Shown one piece after another: positions 44,033 to 55,595 of a DNA stretch of 64,000 nt (the first letter of the stretch is position 1; each line of letters starts with the position of its first letter). The notes beneath the pieces are model-generated. The model made no database searches. It saw only the letters and a program-made list of their open reading frames with translations, and was not told the origin of the DNA. Source of the DNA: Astropecten irregularis (taxonomy: Eukaryota > Echinodermata > Asteroidea > Paxillosida > Astropectinidae); NCBI GenBank assembly GCA_963971285.1, contig OZ020263.1:5580001-5644000 (forward strand), given 5' to 3'. The position numbers were made by a program, and so were the translations under genes.

Positions 44033-47014
44033 GGGTCATTCCATGTCAGACCAACACACTTTTTTACCTTAGGTCTTCCGATTTTTATAAAAATTGGTAT
44101 GCAAGTAGGTATCAATGAGTAATGAATGCATGCCAATTTTTAGTGGAATCCCTCCACCCATGTGGCCAGTACGCATGCGCCAAAAATACGGACATTTTCA
44201 TGTTCTGACACTACCTTTGCACAGGATTAAACTAGAACTCGGTCATATTTCAACAAAAATATGCAAGTGTGGTATCAAAATGACCGGAATTAGATGCTCT
44301 AAGTGATGCCACCCTAAAAATAGAGAAAAAGTAAAAGTGGATACCCATGACCTTTGACACACGAACTTTGACCTTTGACCTAGATTAAAAAAAAAGTATC
44401 ATTCTGAAAATTCATGAAACAACGTTTGCCTGATAGAACAGGTCTTTCTCTACAAGATTCCATTGAAATTTCGCTGGGCACTTGAAAATTGACGATTTTA
44501 TGGCATTTTTTCTGATTAATGCATGCGTAGTCTTGTCCCCTTTAATAACAATAGGCCACACAACTTTCTCTGTGCGGTTCCCTTTAATGTAATTTAAATT
44601 TTCCCAATTGATGTCTCATTGTCTTTTATCCTGCAGTACCTCAGAGACTGTATAAAACACTCCCAGTTACACCTTTGTTCTGTATTGAGGACCTTTATGG
44701 TGCTTGCGTAGTTTTGTCCCCTTTTACAACACTATAGGCAATATATTGTGATTTCCCCTTATGTAATCTTAAAGTTCCCATCGTATCTCATTCTCCTTTA
44801 ATCTGCAATGTAAAAAACACCCACATTTACACCTTGTTCTGTGTTCATGGTGTTGGGACTTCAATTTAAAGGATCTTTAAGCATTTGACTCCAATGGAAT
44901 ATGTGTCTCCATGTTGTGTTTTTGTTCCAGCAGGGTTCAGAATAACTTCAGCCTAACTGACTAATGACAACTAACAAATAACATCAGCCGCCAACGAGCA
45001 AGATCCATAATATTACAGTGGAGAATGTTGGATTCGGTTTATAAGCTTTGTAACCATAGGGAAATAATAAGTTGAAATTCTAAAATTCCTTGCTTATATT
45101 GTAATTGGAAAATGAAGAAAGTAAAATTATTGATTATTTTGTCTTAGAAAGAAATGGAATGGTCTAATAAAGCAATGAACAAGATGTTGGCCCAGAACCA
45201 TTATTGTTGGATCTTCAGTATAAACAATAATGGGACGACAACCTGCGTACAAGTATATTAATGGTTGATGTATGTTGACCTCCATGAATACCATGATAGT
45301 ATAAATGCATTCAATTGTTCGGTGCCATGAAAACTGAACCTGATGGAATTCAACACACTGAAATGATTCCTTGAAATTTTCTTTTCAATATGTGATCCTC
45401 ATAGGGCCTGTGAAGACTTGCTTTGGCAGCAAGGTGCTCATTGGTGTCATCTAGCTGATCACATGACCAGACGCGGTTCTAGAGCCATTAATTTTTCGGG
45501 GGGGCTAGAAGACCCAATATTTTGGGTTCTTCTAATACTCTTCTGCTATGTCTTATTGGAGGTCAAAAAACATGCAAATTATAGCCCACACAACGCGTTT
45601 TTTATGTTATTGGCGCTTAATAACTGAAAAAATCCAGTGTTTTCAAGAATATTTTTTTCCACTTGCATTTTTTTGGGGGGCTAGACACAATTTTGGACCC
45701 CCCTAGCCCCCCCCCGCCCCGTAGAACGCGCCTGCACATGACCCTGTACCATGAGCCGTGGCAAAAAAAAATCCACTTAGCCCCATGCAGTTCTTCCTGT
45801 TCTGGTACTGGGCAGATGATTTGTCCTGAAAATAAAAATACGTTGCAGAATTCCCTGGCCCGTTTGCCGAGTTTAAGTGTGGAATAGGGTAAGCATCGTT
45901 AGTGTCGAAGGGTTTCTGGACGTTATTCGAGTGACATGCATCAAGAGTCATGCATCCATAACCATAACCAGTTGAAAATACTGTACATAACAATGTGACA
46001 TTATATTGGACCAAACTTATCTGCGAATTTTCTTGTTCAGCTGTAGTGCCTGTGCAAATAACTCAAGCAATAGATAATCTAATTTTCATGAAATACGTAT
46101 TTATTAGGGCCAATGTGATGGGTCGGTGCAACTGGAACATAGCTGTCGAAGCAAGTCTTCAGAGGCCCTGTGAGGACATCTTGAAAAGACAACATTCACA
46201 TAATCCCTTCATTGTACTGAATTCAATCAGGTTTAGTTATCTGCAGCAAAGACTATTCAGGACACCGAGCAATTGCATGCTATCTATCCGAACCCTGCCC
46301 AACAAATACAATAATGGAGAAACATATTCCATTGGAGTCAAATACTAGATCCAAAGGTCCTCAATACAGAACAAAGGTGTAACTGGGAGTGTTTTATACA
46401 GTCTCTGAGGTACTGCAGGATAAAGGACAATGAGACATCAATTGGGAAAATTTAAATTACATTAAAGGGAACCGCACAGAGAAAGTTGTGTGGCCTATTG
46501 TTATTAAAGGGGACAAAACTACGCATGCATTAATCAGAAAAAATGCCATAAAATCGTCAATTTTCAAGTGCCCAGCGAAATTTCAATGGAATCTTGTAGA
46601 GAAAGACCTGTTCTATCAAGCAAACGTTGTTTCGTGAAATTTCGGAATGATACTTTTTTTAATCTAGGTCAAAGGTCAAAGTTCGTGTGTCAAAGGTCAT
46701 GGGTATCCACTTTTACTTTTTCTCTATTTTTAGGGTGGCATCACTTAGAGCATCTAATTCCGGTCATTTTGATACCACACTTGCATATTTTTGTTGAAAT
46801 GTGACCGAGTTCTAGTTTAATCCTGTGCAAAGGTAGTGTCAGAACATGAAAATGTCCGTATTTTTGGCGCATGCGTACTGGCCACATGGATGGAGGGATT
46901 CCACTAAAAATTGGCATGCATTCATTACTCATTGATATCTACTTGCATACCAATTTTTATAAAAATCGGAAGACCTAAGGTAAAAAAGTGTGTTGGTCTG
47001 ACATGGAATGACCC
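44033..47014. mobile_element. 2.98-kb foldback element, GGGTCATTCC tips, 4-bp AAAC duplication
   Basis: Arms of about 660-880 bp face each other (44033 to about 44910; about 46312 to 47014) and look more than 95% alike. The left arm holds an extra tandem duplication near 44700-44870. Tips are GGGTCATTCCATGTCAGACC and its inverse. AAAC flanks both sides (44029-44032, 47015-47018). The unpaired middle (1.4 kb) has no recognisable transposase and contains a poly-G repeat at 45470-45733. Same tips as 52200-52537. Confidence 0.8.
45470..45733. mobile_element. Poly-G inverted-repeat element nested in the foldback
   Basis: Ends AGACGCGGTTCTAGAGCC and CCGTAGAACGCGCCT are imperfect inverted copies. 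It shares the AGAAGACCCAATATTTTGGG block with 20900. Confidence 0.55.
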
Positions 47015-47018
47015 AAAC

Positions 47019-47900
47019 GCGTCCCGCGTCAGTGCGATTATAAAATAAAGAAAGGTGTGCGTCTTCTGCGCACAATGAAATCTTTATTTCTTTAAACCCG
47101 TACGGGAAAACCTGTCCGCATACTTCGGCCTACTTAGCATGAACAGGGGATTTCACTACACCTCCAATTTCATCAATCTCTTCAACTGCCAAGGCAGCAA
47201 TTACAAAAGTGCAGGCTGTTTTAGTAACAATCTCAATCTCAACAGCTTGCTATGAACTCACTACAACGTGAAATCCCTGCAGAGTTTTCACTAGCATTGG
47301 TATTGGACAGATGTAAACTACTTGTGAAAGAATCTCAATCTTCCCCTACAATCCATATATGAATGCAGTACAATCTGTAAGGCCTGTGTGGTTGTATGGT
47401 TGGATAATAATCCTAAATTGCCAAATAATCATCAATTTTCCAACTTAACAACAGCAATAATGCTGATTGTTCCTTTAATTGCCAACCATGCCTGCCTCTC
47501 ATCATTTTTAGCTCCCCTGACTGATCAAGGCCACTAGCTTGAGTCTGCCAGTGGTTAATTCAAACTGTTAGTCAGAATACAAGGACAATCAATATTAGTT
47601 GTGACTAACTAATGTGTGCAGTGACCTGTTGACAATTTGCCCATTACCACAGCACTTCACTGAATTAAAAAACAGCACCATCACTTTTGTTACCGTTGAT
47701 TTAGTGTTGAAGTTCTCCCTAATGGAGATGTGCTTCCATCGACAAAGAAAAATCTTAATAGTCATATCACACAACAACCTTTATAAGAAAGCAGTGCAAT
47801 TATGAATACCTGCACCGGTATATGGCTGGTAATTAAACTTTGATTATCTCTTAATTTGGGTACTATACCTGTCACTCATCATTTCCTGCTCCCCTGACCG
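47019..47900. other. 5' flank of the fibrinogen-related gene
   Basis: The text at 47485-47545 (CATCATTTTTAGCTCCCCTGACTG) resembles 47873-47935, a degenerate duplication of the promoter-proximal region. No coding exon is seen. Confidence 0.4.
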
Positions 47901-47908
47901 ACGAAAGC

Positions 47909-47916
47909 TATATATA
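47909..47916 (+). promoter_or_regulatory. TATA box of the fibrinogen-related gene
   Basis: TATATATA about 400 bp upstream of the ATG. With a start site about 30 bp on, it would give a 5' UTR of about 380 bases. Confidence 0.45.
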
Positions 47917-48319
47917 GTTGGCTTGACTCTGCAGTCGTCCATATCACTCAACGCTTGAGCACTGGAAGGCATTGATATTTGTTTTGTAGACCAGCACTGT
48001 ATAACATATCTTTGACGCATCGTTTTCAGGATTCTGACTGGTCAAGTTTGAACAAATTGCTGCTTTTACATAAGAACTCGTATATGGAAGCAGTGAATCT
48101 GTGATACACATGAACCCAAAACAGGAGACATCATATCAGCTGGTTGCAAAGAGTGGTATCCATCACACTGTGTAATCTGGAGTTCAGTTTGGCTTTCAGT
48201 TTCTCTTCATCAACTCAACAAGGGTTGCAGCATCTTAACAACCATAGGAGATTAATAGGAATATAAGTCACTGTACAAATCTTAATTCAGTCTCTTCACC
48301 TATCACTACAAGCATCAGT

Positions 48320-49318
48320 ATGAGAGTCGCCATTACAGTCTTGTTGATGACATTTATGACAGGAAACTGTGAGGGGGAGTGTCTGACTCAGTTAAGTCAT
48401 TTCACTTCCAACTTCTTTATGGCCAACAATTTTGCTTTGATACATCATGTATATCAAGCAAAGAATACATCGTCTGCTGTGACATGTGCGATAGATTGCA
48501 TGATGGATCCACAATGTGCATCATTCAACTATTATGAGAGTAGCCACTGCTGTCAGATGAATAAAAATAGCAGGAATATGGATCATTGCAACTTTGTTAA
48601 ACTGCAAGGGAGTGCCTACTTTGATAAAAACTATGAAACACCATTATTTGCAACATATTCACATGCCAAGTTCCAAAGCTGTCAGATGTGGCTTCAAGCT
48701 GGTTACCATGACAATGGTATCTATACCATCTATCCTCCTGGACTGTGTTATGGCATACAAGTATACTGTGACATGACGACCGCTGGTGGAGGCTGGATAG
48801 TATTTCAGAGGCGTCAAGATGGCTCTGTTGACTTTTACCGTGACTGGGTTGACTACCAATCTGGATTTGGTATTCTATCGGGTGAGTTTTGGCTTGGAAA
48901 CGAACATATTAAAAAAATTACGGGAAATGGACAGTGGAAATTGTATTTAGACATGGGAGACTGGGAGAATAACACTGCCTGGGTTGAGTACGGTGATTTT
49001 AGAATTACAGGTGAAAATTACACACTCAATGTTGGCTTATATAATACTAACAGTACTGCAGGTGATTCACTAGCAGAGCATAATACACACCAATTTTCAA
49101 CAAAGGATCGGGACAATGATGTAAGGTCAGATGCAAACTGTGCAAAAAAATATGGGGGAGGTGCATGGTGGTTCTTTACATGCTTGAAGTCTGACTTCAA
49201 TGGGAAATACCTCGATTATCCTAGCGAAAGGTTTCCAAAGGGTATACAATGGTATCACTGGAAGTGGAAATGGTATTCCTTGAAGGAATGCAGCATGAAA
49301 TTAAGGGAAGTCATTTAA
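48320..49318 (+). CDS. Secreted fibrinogen-related protein with PAN/apple-like domain
   Basis: 332 residues in one exon. A signal peptide (MRVAITVLLMTFMTGNCEG) is followed by a Cys-rich PAN/apple-like module (about 21-98, with VTCAIDCMMDPQCASFNYYE) and a fibrinogen C-terminal domain (about 117-331). Fibrinogen-domain marks are YCDMTTAGGGWIVFQRRQDG, SGEFWLGNEHI, the calcium-site type KDRDNDVRSDANCAKKYGGG, AWWFFTCLKSDFNGKYL and the closing YSLKECSMKLREV. Such proteins are secreted lectin-like binders of sugars or acetylated groups, often in invertebrate immunity or adhesion; the ligand here is unknown. The first ATG after the upstream leader gives the signal peptide, so the start is well supported. 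An intronless frame suggests retroposition or intron loss, though an upstream non-coding exon is possible. Confidence 0.88.
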   Translation: MRVAITVLLMTFMTGNCEGECLTQLSHFTSNFFMANNFALIHHVYQAKNTSSAVTCAIDCMMDPQCASFNYYESSHCCQMNKNSRNMDHCNFVKLQGSAYFDKNYETPLFATYSHAKFQSCQMWLQAGYHDNGIYTIYPPGLCYGIQVYCDMTTAGGGWIVFQRRQDGSVDFYRDWVDYQSGFGILSGEFWLGNEHIKKITGNGQWKLYLDMGDWENNTAWVEYGDFRITGENYTLNVGLYNTNSTAGDSLAEHNTHQFSTKDRDNDVRSDANCAKKYGGGAWWFFTCLKSDFNGKYLDYPSERFPKGIQWYHWKWKWYSLKECSMKLREVI

Positions 49319-49447
49319 ACAGAATATCTTCGTAGGTTTCTGCACAAAAAACACGGAAATTGATCCCCATTCGAATGCTGGAAAAATTACCCGAGCCAGG
49401 TTCATAGGGCATCCTATTAGCTTGTACACAGATACCCAGGGCAGCCG

Positions 49448-49453
49448 AATAAA
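49448..49453 (+). terminator. Polyadenylation signal of the fibrinogen-related gene
   Basis: AATAAA lies 130 bases after the stop codon. Confidence 0.5.
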
Positions 49454-49597
49454 CTGATAAACGGAACTCACAACATTTAGTTTTTCATTTAAAAAAAATG
49501 CAATCTCTCTGTGTTTAAACAGACAGAACTGACAAATAATTTAGGGAAATACGAATTGTTATCGCAGAGTGGGTCACAGAATATCAATAATTGATTT

Positions 49598-50055
49598 TAA
49601 TCATCAAATAACCACAAGAGAAACTGACTGAATTTAAAGTCACTGAAAAGTGAACAAAGAAAAATTTACTGAAGCGGGATTCGAACCGGCGACCTCCTGA
49701 ATACCGTACAGGCGCTCTTCCAAGTGAGCTATCCAGCCCTACGTTGGTGGTGACCCCAAAAGTCAATTATCTTTGTTCGTTTGGCAGTCAGAAGCAATGA
49801 AACCACGCACACACTGCCGTGCCCCAGGGATCGTTTCAATGATACACGCAAGCAATGCTGCAACCTGGGAACGGTACATGGGGGATCACTCAAAGAGGAT
49901 ACGGCTGTTTAATTAATATAATCATCAAAGAACCACAAGGGAAACTGACTGAATTTAAAGTCATTGAAAAGTGAACGAAGAAAAATCGACTGAAGCGATA
50001 TTCAAACCGGCGACCTCCTGAATACCGTACAGGCGCTCTAGCAACTTAGCTATAA
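49598..50055 (-). repeat. tRNA-core repeat, two tandem units
   Basis: A first unit (core about 49667-49739) and a second (core about 49989-50053, decayed) stand in the same direction about 325 bp apart. Each begins AATCATCAAA..AACCACAAG. This is the clearest direct dimer of the family in the window. Confidence 0.75.
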
Positions 50056-52199
50056 TAATTGATTTTAATAGCATTGTAATATCTATTGACATTGTGATGT
50101 AATCTAGTTGGAACTATGTGTCATGTATTGTGTCAGTTTGTTATATTTTTCATGAGTAAATGGTTATTGAAATATTCGAATACTGTATTAGTGACAGTTA
50201 TTTAATGGTATGGTGCATCATTTGTCAAGTCATTTTTGAAGGGGGAAAATTCATTCTGTTTTTAAAACAAATGCACCTACCCCATTGCTGTACAGGGATT
50301 AAAAAAGCAAATAGAAATGTGCCTTTCAAACTGAAACTAAACAATGATATTTTTGATGTTGATCAATAATGTACCCTACCTTGAGTACTCTGAGATGTAC
50401 TGCCTTTGCTTTCACATGATATTTGGGTGAACAAATTATATCCATACATTTCAGCAAACAAAATAATAATAATACTACAACTAGACTAAGGCCAATCATA
50501 GTTGGGACATATTGAATATCTTGAATTTACTAAAGCTATGTTGGGAGACAAATGAAGTACCATGTACATGTAAAAGCACAGACATGACATCTGTAATGTT
50601 GGTAGACATTGTGTAACATTGGTATATGGAAACTTTATTTTATTTGAGTGTTGTCTTAATATTGTGATGCCGTTGGTGATGTGAAGTGATGATTTAATTA
50701 CGTTCATTCTCAAATTGTAGGCAGTTAGCTTTGAAGAAATTTATTAAATGTATCAAAATAAGCTTACAGCCATTTGGCACTTTTCAATCAATGATGAATC
50801 CAAGTTTTGAAGATGTTATCTCTTGTTATCGTGTCTTTGATGAGCAAACCATGTGACCACAGCCTTCTTGAACTAAACTTCAGACAGCAAAACATTGGAA
50901 TGCAAGTTACAGTAGGAGGTTGTGTTTTGAGGGTCAATATCGAAATATCTGAAATGGCTTATGTGATAGAATTTTTAGAATAAGAATAACATTGACAGTG
51001 AATATTCTCTAAAATGTATTTTGCATATCTTAACAAAGAAGAAAATTCTATATCATTTTATAAAATTGGGAAATTAAGACTCTTATAGTTTGGATCCATC
51101 AATGATTTACAAATAATATTGTTGTCATTTAAATTCTAATTGTACTTTTGATTTTTAATGTTTGATTAGTAGGATTTGGAGTTTTGCATTGTAGAGAGAC
51201 TACAATGAGTAAGACTTGCGGAGACACCATGTATAATACTATTTTGGAAGATGTGTGGTCCTGAAAAGGACACTCTTCGGTCCTTCTCAGGACCACACAC
51301 CTTTCAAAAAGAGTGTTAAACATGGTGTATCCGAAAGTCTTACTCATTCTATTAGTTGTTTATCGCACTTATTTTAATCTGACACAAATGTTATCTTGAT
51401 TTAATATGTAATTGATGTTTTTAAAAATACTATGTTTACACTGACCCAGACCCTTACTGAATATTTTTTTACACTGAAACATTACAAGAAATTGAATCTT
51501 TTTAGCATATGCTATGTAAAGTGAAAGAACATGTAAATTTGGAATTAAATATTGGTTTAAATCCAAGATTTTGTCTTTGCTGAAAAATGGAAGTCTTGGG
51601 CAATTTATAATGGATTTGTACATTTACAGTGAGTGGAGAAAGATTCTGTCAAGACCAAATTGACAATTACATATACATATATAGTCTGAGCCTTTGAAAG
51701 CTTTCACAAATTAATCACCGTTTAAAGGTTCTTGATAATATTTAGATATTTAAATGTGATGTCTATAAAGTTGTAACACTTTTAATATAATACTTGTACT
51801 TAACATCAATCAATGATGGATCCAACTCACCATGATGGTATCTCATTCTTTTATAAAAAACAAAAAATTTGAAACTCAAAATATAGCATTTTGTTTTTAG
51901 ATGATAATGAAGTTTTATGATAATTATGTCCAGAATAAGTCTACAAATTTCGTTTGAAAAATAATTTTAAAATGTATCTAAATTGAAGAAAAAGACAAAC
52001 ACGTTGGATCGATCAATGATTAACGCTTATATCAGTGTGAATAAATTAATGTTTAATGTTTTTATGATAAAAAATACCACAGAAACTAAGGTTAGGAAAT
52101 GCTTGAAATATGGACACGTGTCATACCACTGTATTATCAGTAACCTTTTATATGTTAAATTATTCAAATACTGAGACTTATATCGGTAATCTTTCCATT
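50056..52199. other. AT-rich intergenic DNA
   Basis: No gene. The words TCAATCAATGATG.ATCCAA recur near 50787 and 51808, hinting at an old duplication. An inverted-repeat element lies at 51204-51348. Confidence 0.4.
51204..51348. mobile_element. 145-bp inverted-repeat element
   Basis: Tips AATGAGTAAGACTT and AAGTCTTACTCATT are perfect. Arms of about 60 bp stay similar inward (GTGTGGTCCTGA/TCAGGACCACAC). Confidence 0.7.
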
Positions 52200-52537
52200 G
52201 GGTCATTCCGTACAAGGTCAAATTTTAACGTTCTTTTTTGTCGTACATGAAAAAATTTTGGTTTTATTTTACAAAATAAAGGCCATTATAAGAGCTTTAG
52301 AATGATGTAAAATTTCTTTCTGTAGGTTCTTTACTTCTGGAGATATGGCTGTTTGAATGCGACAGATTGTGCTAATTAGTCAAAAGTTCGTTAACCCGTA
52401 TCTCAAAAAGTAATGGACCAAATTACATAAAATTTCGGTTCTGGGGGTTTCTCATGGGGGCTAACTAGCATACCACATTTCATTGAAATCCGTGTCGGTC
52501 AGGTTCCCAAGCGCGTTGAATTGACACGGAATGACCC
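52200..52537. mobile_element. GGGTCATTCC-type MITE with 4-bp CATT duplication
   Basis: Tips GGGTCATTCCGT and ACGGAATGACCC. CATT stands directly outside both ends. The same tips and duplication length as the large foldback at 44033. Confidence 0.7.
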
Positions 52538-53069
52538 CATTGCAAGCTGAAAATATTTGGATAATAACCTTGTTCCTCTTGAAAAATCCATCCCTTACCA
52601 AATCTTGAGTTGAAGGATGGTATTAATCTTCATCCCTAAATATAACATGATTTAAAAATAGTTTGATGTTGAAGTCAAACACATAGATTTAACAGCCTGA
52701 CTAAACAGCAACCTCATCTGTTACTTGTGTTGATGCACATTTTTTAATCGTATGAATCCACAAAAGAATGTTTTTTCTCAAACTCTAAGGATTGCTATTG
52801 TTACCCAAGATAAAATATGAAATTAATTATCCCAAATACTAGTTTGTAAAATGATGGATATTTTGAAATAAATAAAGCATTTAATGTGGTGAAATAATGT
52901 ATGAATTCTTAATGTGTGTTTGTCAGTGAGTGCATTTTCCTTATTATGATCTTTTTGTTTGGGTGTTGGTAATGAATATACTGTTCCATGAAAATGTTCA
53001 TGACTCTGCCATAGTACTCCACTCCGAAACAGTGGTAACAAAACATTCATTACACAGAATTACCCTTTA
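52538..53069. other. Intergenic, no gene recognised
   Basis: AT-rich. No repeat or exon is supported. Confidence 0.4.
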
Positions 53070-53073
53070 CACC

Positions 53074-53840
53074 TGTGACCCGAGTTGAAATTTGAGTCGA
53101 AGGATAGAGGCGGCGGCGACAATTGATCTCTGTTTTGCTGGTTTATTCTGTAAGGGCGAAGACGAAACAGTGTTGATGAGTCTTCGTCATAGATTGATAT
53201 AAATAAACAACTTACAAGAAAAGCAGTGGAAATGGATATAAATACATTTAGATTGTTTACAATTATTTGCCGTTCGCCGAAAACCGGCTGCGACCGCCAT
53301 CTTGAACTTTACATTGTTTTTAGGAAAATCTAAGTTTCTAAGTCCAAAATGGGTCTTACTATACAAATGGTAGAAAAACAAACACTTCTGCTATTTATCT
53401 ATACCTAAATAAGCAGATCGCAATTATGAAAAGATAACGAAAAGACGATAATGAAATGATAAATTGTGCAGGACTAATCTTACTGTAATCCCAAGGTTAC
53501 GTCAAATTAACTAAATCATGCTCAACGAAATAATCATCTCAAATGGCTAAATAAGTTGAGTCTTACATTACAATATTATGGCAGAGAGTTTAAGTAAAAG
53601 ATAATCACAGAAAATATATGAAAATTACCTGTAAGGGCGAAGACGAAACAGTGTTGATGAGTCTTCGTCATACATTGATATGAGGGAAGCGCGCGAAAAG
53701 CCAAGCATAGCTAGAGGGCGCTTCACAAATTTGAATAATTTATACAGGCAAATAAAGAATGATTACATAATAAGGTATGGGTTGGCCAAAAATAAGCGGG
53801 GGGTGTTAAACTAAATCAAATTTTTTATATGACCGTCACA
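53074..53840 (-). repeat. LTR of the Ty3/Gypsy fossil
   Basis: 767 bp from TGTGACCCGAG to GACCGTCACA on the plus strand. The last 200 bp recur at the other end of the element (about 59194-59394) with perhaps one change. Confidence 0.7.
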
Positions 53841-54342
53841 TTGCTCCCTCTTTTCGAAAATTGTCGTCCTCGACATTACACAAAATATTTACAAGACAAT
53901 CGAACGATATATTAATAATAAACACAGTGAATTCTCTTTTCTGTCGTGATAAATATATACACTGATTCCTCAAATAAACATACGACCGGCGCCTGGCCTT
54001 TAGGTAATTCAAAGAAAAGAGCATTCTACAAGCTTAGCTAGAACACAAAATGAGCTGAGAAATCACTACAAATTAAATCAATGCAATAATCCTTCATAAT
54101 AGCATCATGGAAATTAATACTGGATGTACACAAGATATATATATTCCATTCACTATTATAACCATGGAAATAACGGGAGAAATCGTATCATCCTCTGTCA
54201 ATATTCTGCGAGGAGTTTAACTCAGAATTAAACAAATATATTGGTATATTAAACAAGATATACAATTACATTTACATAGATTCATTATGTTCATTGTATA
54301 TGTAGGAAATTTATATTGGACTGTGGTCTTGCAGAAGGAGTC

Positions 54343-55239
54343 TTAGACAAGCTCTTTTTCTTGTCTCTGCCATCTTGGGTTCCTTCCACTTCTCAAACAG
54401 TCGTTGTCCTTTGCTAACTTTCTCTTGGCGTGACAGGGGTTGCTGTAGTCTGTGCTGTCTGTTCTGACCAAGAAGATTCGAGTCCGTATGGGCCTTGGAC
54501 TAGGTGGTGAGTGGTATTCCGTGCTCTTAGTGACATTGGCTTCTTGTACGTTCTCATTGACACTTTCTGTGGGTTGAAAGGTCAAAGAAGGAGAAGTGTC
54601 TTCTGCACTATACACTTGCGGAGTCAATTCTGGAGGTGATAAAGATGAAGATGCAGAATTGTCTCTGGGTATGTCATGTTTCATTACTGGAGTGAGTACT
54701 GGTGGTGATATAGAAGGAGACGCCATTTCCACAGGAAAGAAAGCAATGTCTATTTCTTCATCACTTGTCTCACTACTCTCCATGACTGACTTGTCGACAT
54801 CCTCGTTATGCTCTGTCTTCTCTGCTCTCTCCTGTATATTTGATGTCTCATTCTCCATCTTGGCATCGTCTTCCACGGGCAGAAACATGCATGGGGTGAA
54901 AAGGTTTCTATGCACAGTTCTCTCTTTGCCAGTGCCAAGGGAGCGGACGGTGTAAACCGGCAGATCTGCATGTTTACTGGTTACGACGTAAGGATGTGGC
55001 TCCCATCGGTCTGCCAACTTGCTGGTTCCAACTAGGTGTTTGTTCTGAATCAGAACTCTGTCACCTGGATGAAGAGGAGCTACTTGGGTGCCTCTGTCGT
55101 ACAGACGTTTTTGTTTCGTCTTTGCTTGCCGGACGAGGTCACTGGCTCGTTTGTAGGCACTTTGTAGCCTGTTTTTGAGCTGCTCCGTGTATTCATCGTA
55201 GGCGGGTGCGTCTTGTTGTGTTGCTTTCAGTCCAAACAT
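54343..55239 (-). pseudogene. Integrase C-terminal region and tail (fossil element part)
   Basis: It reads KNRLQSAYKRASDLVRQAKT, then the chromatin- or DNA-binding-like HPGDRVLIQNKHLVGTSKLA and YVVTSKHADLPVYTVRSL segment, then a Ser/Glu-rich tail. This is the usual end of a Ty3/Gypsy Pol protein. Confidence 0.65.
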
Positions 55240-55595
55240 CAGGTCTACCGGTAAGTTGGGATGTCTATACCGAACATCAAGTAGAAGGGGGCATATCCCG
55301 TCGACTCGTGGCGAGTTGAGTTATAGGCATGAGTCATAACTCCGACGTAGAAGTCCACCTTCGATGGAGACATCTGCGGGTGTGAGCTGGATGTCTTGGA
55401 GCTGAGGGTGTGATTTCCATAACTCATCTGTGATGGAAGTTATTTGAGATCCAGAGTCAATTAAGGCCTGGTAGATTTCACCATTTACTTCAACGCCGTC
55501 CTCGTTGTTAGGACCGATGAGTTGTTGGTGGTCTGGCTTGGATTGCTCATGGTGATTTGTTGAAGCTGGAGAGGGTTGAATTGGTCTGTTGTTAA

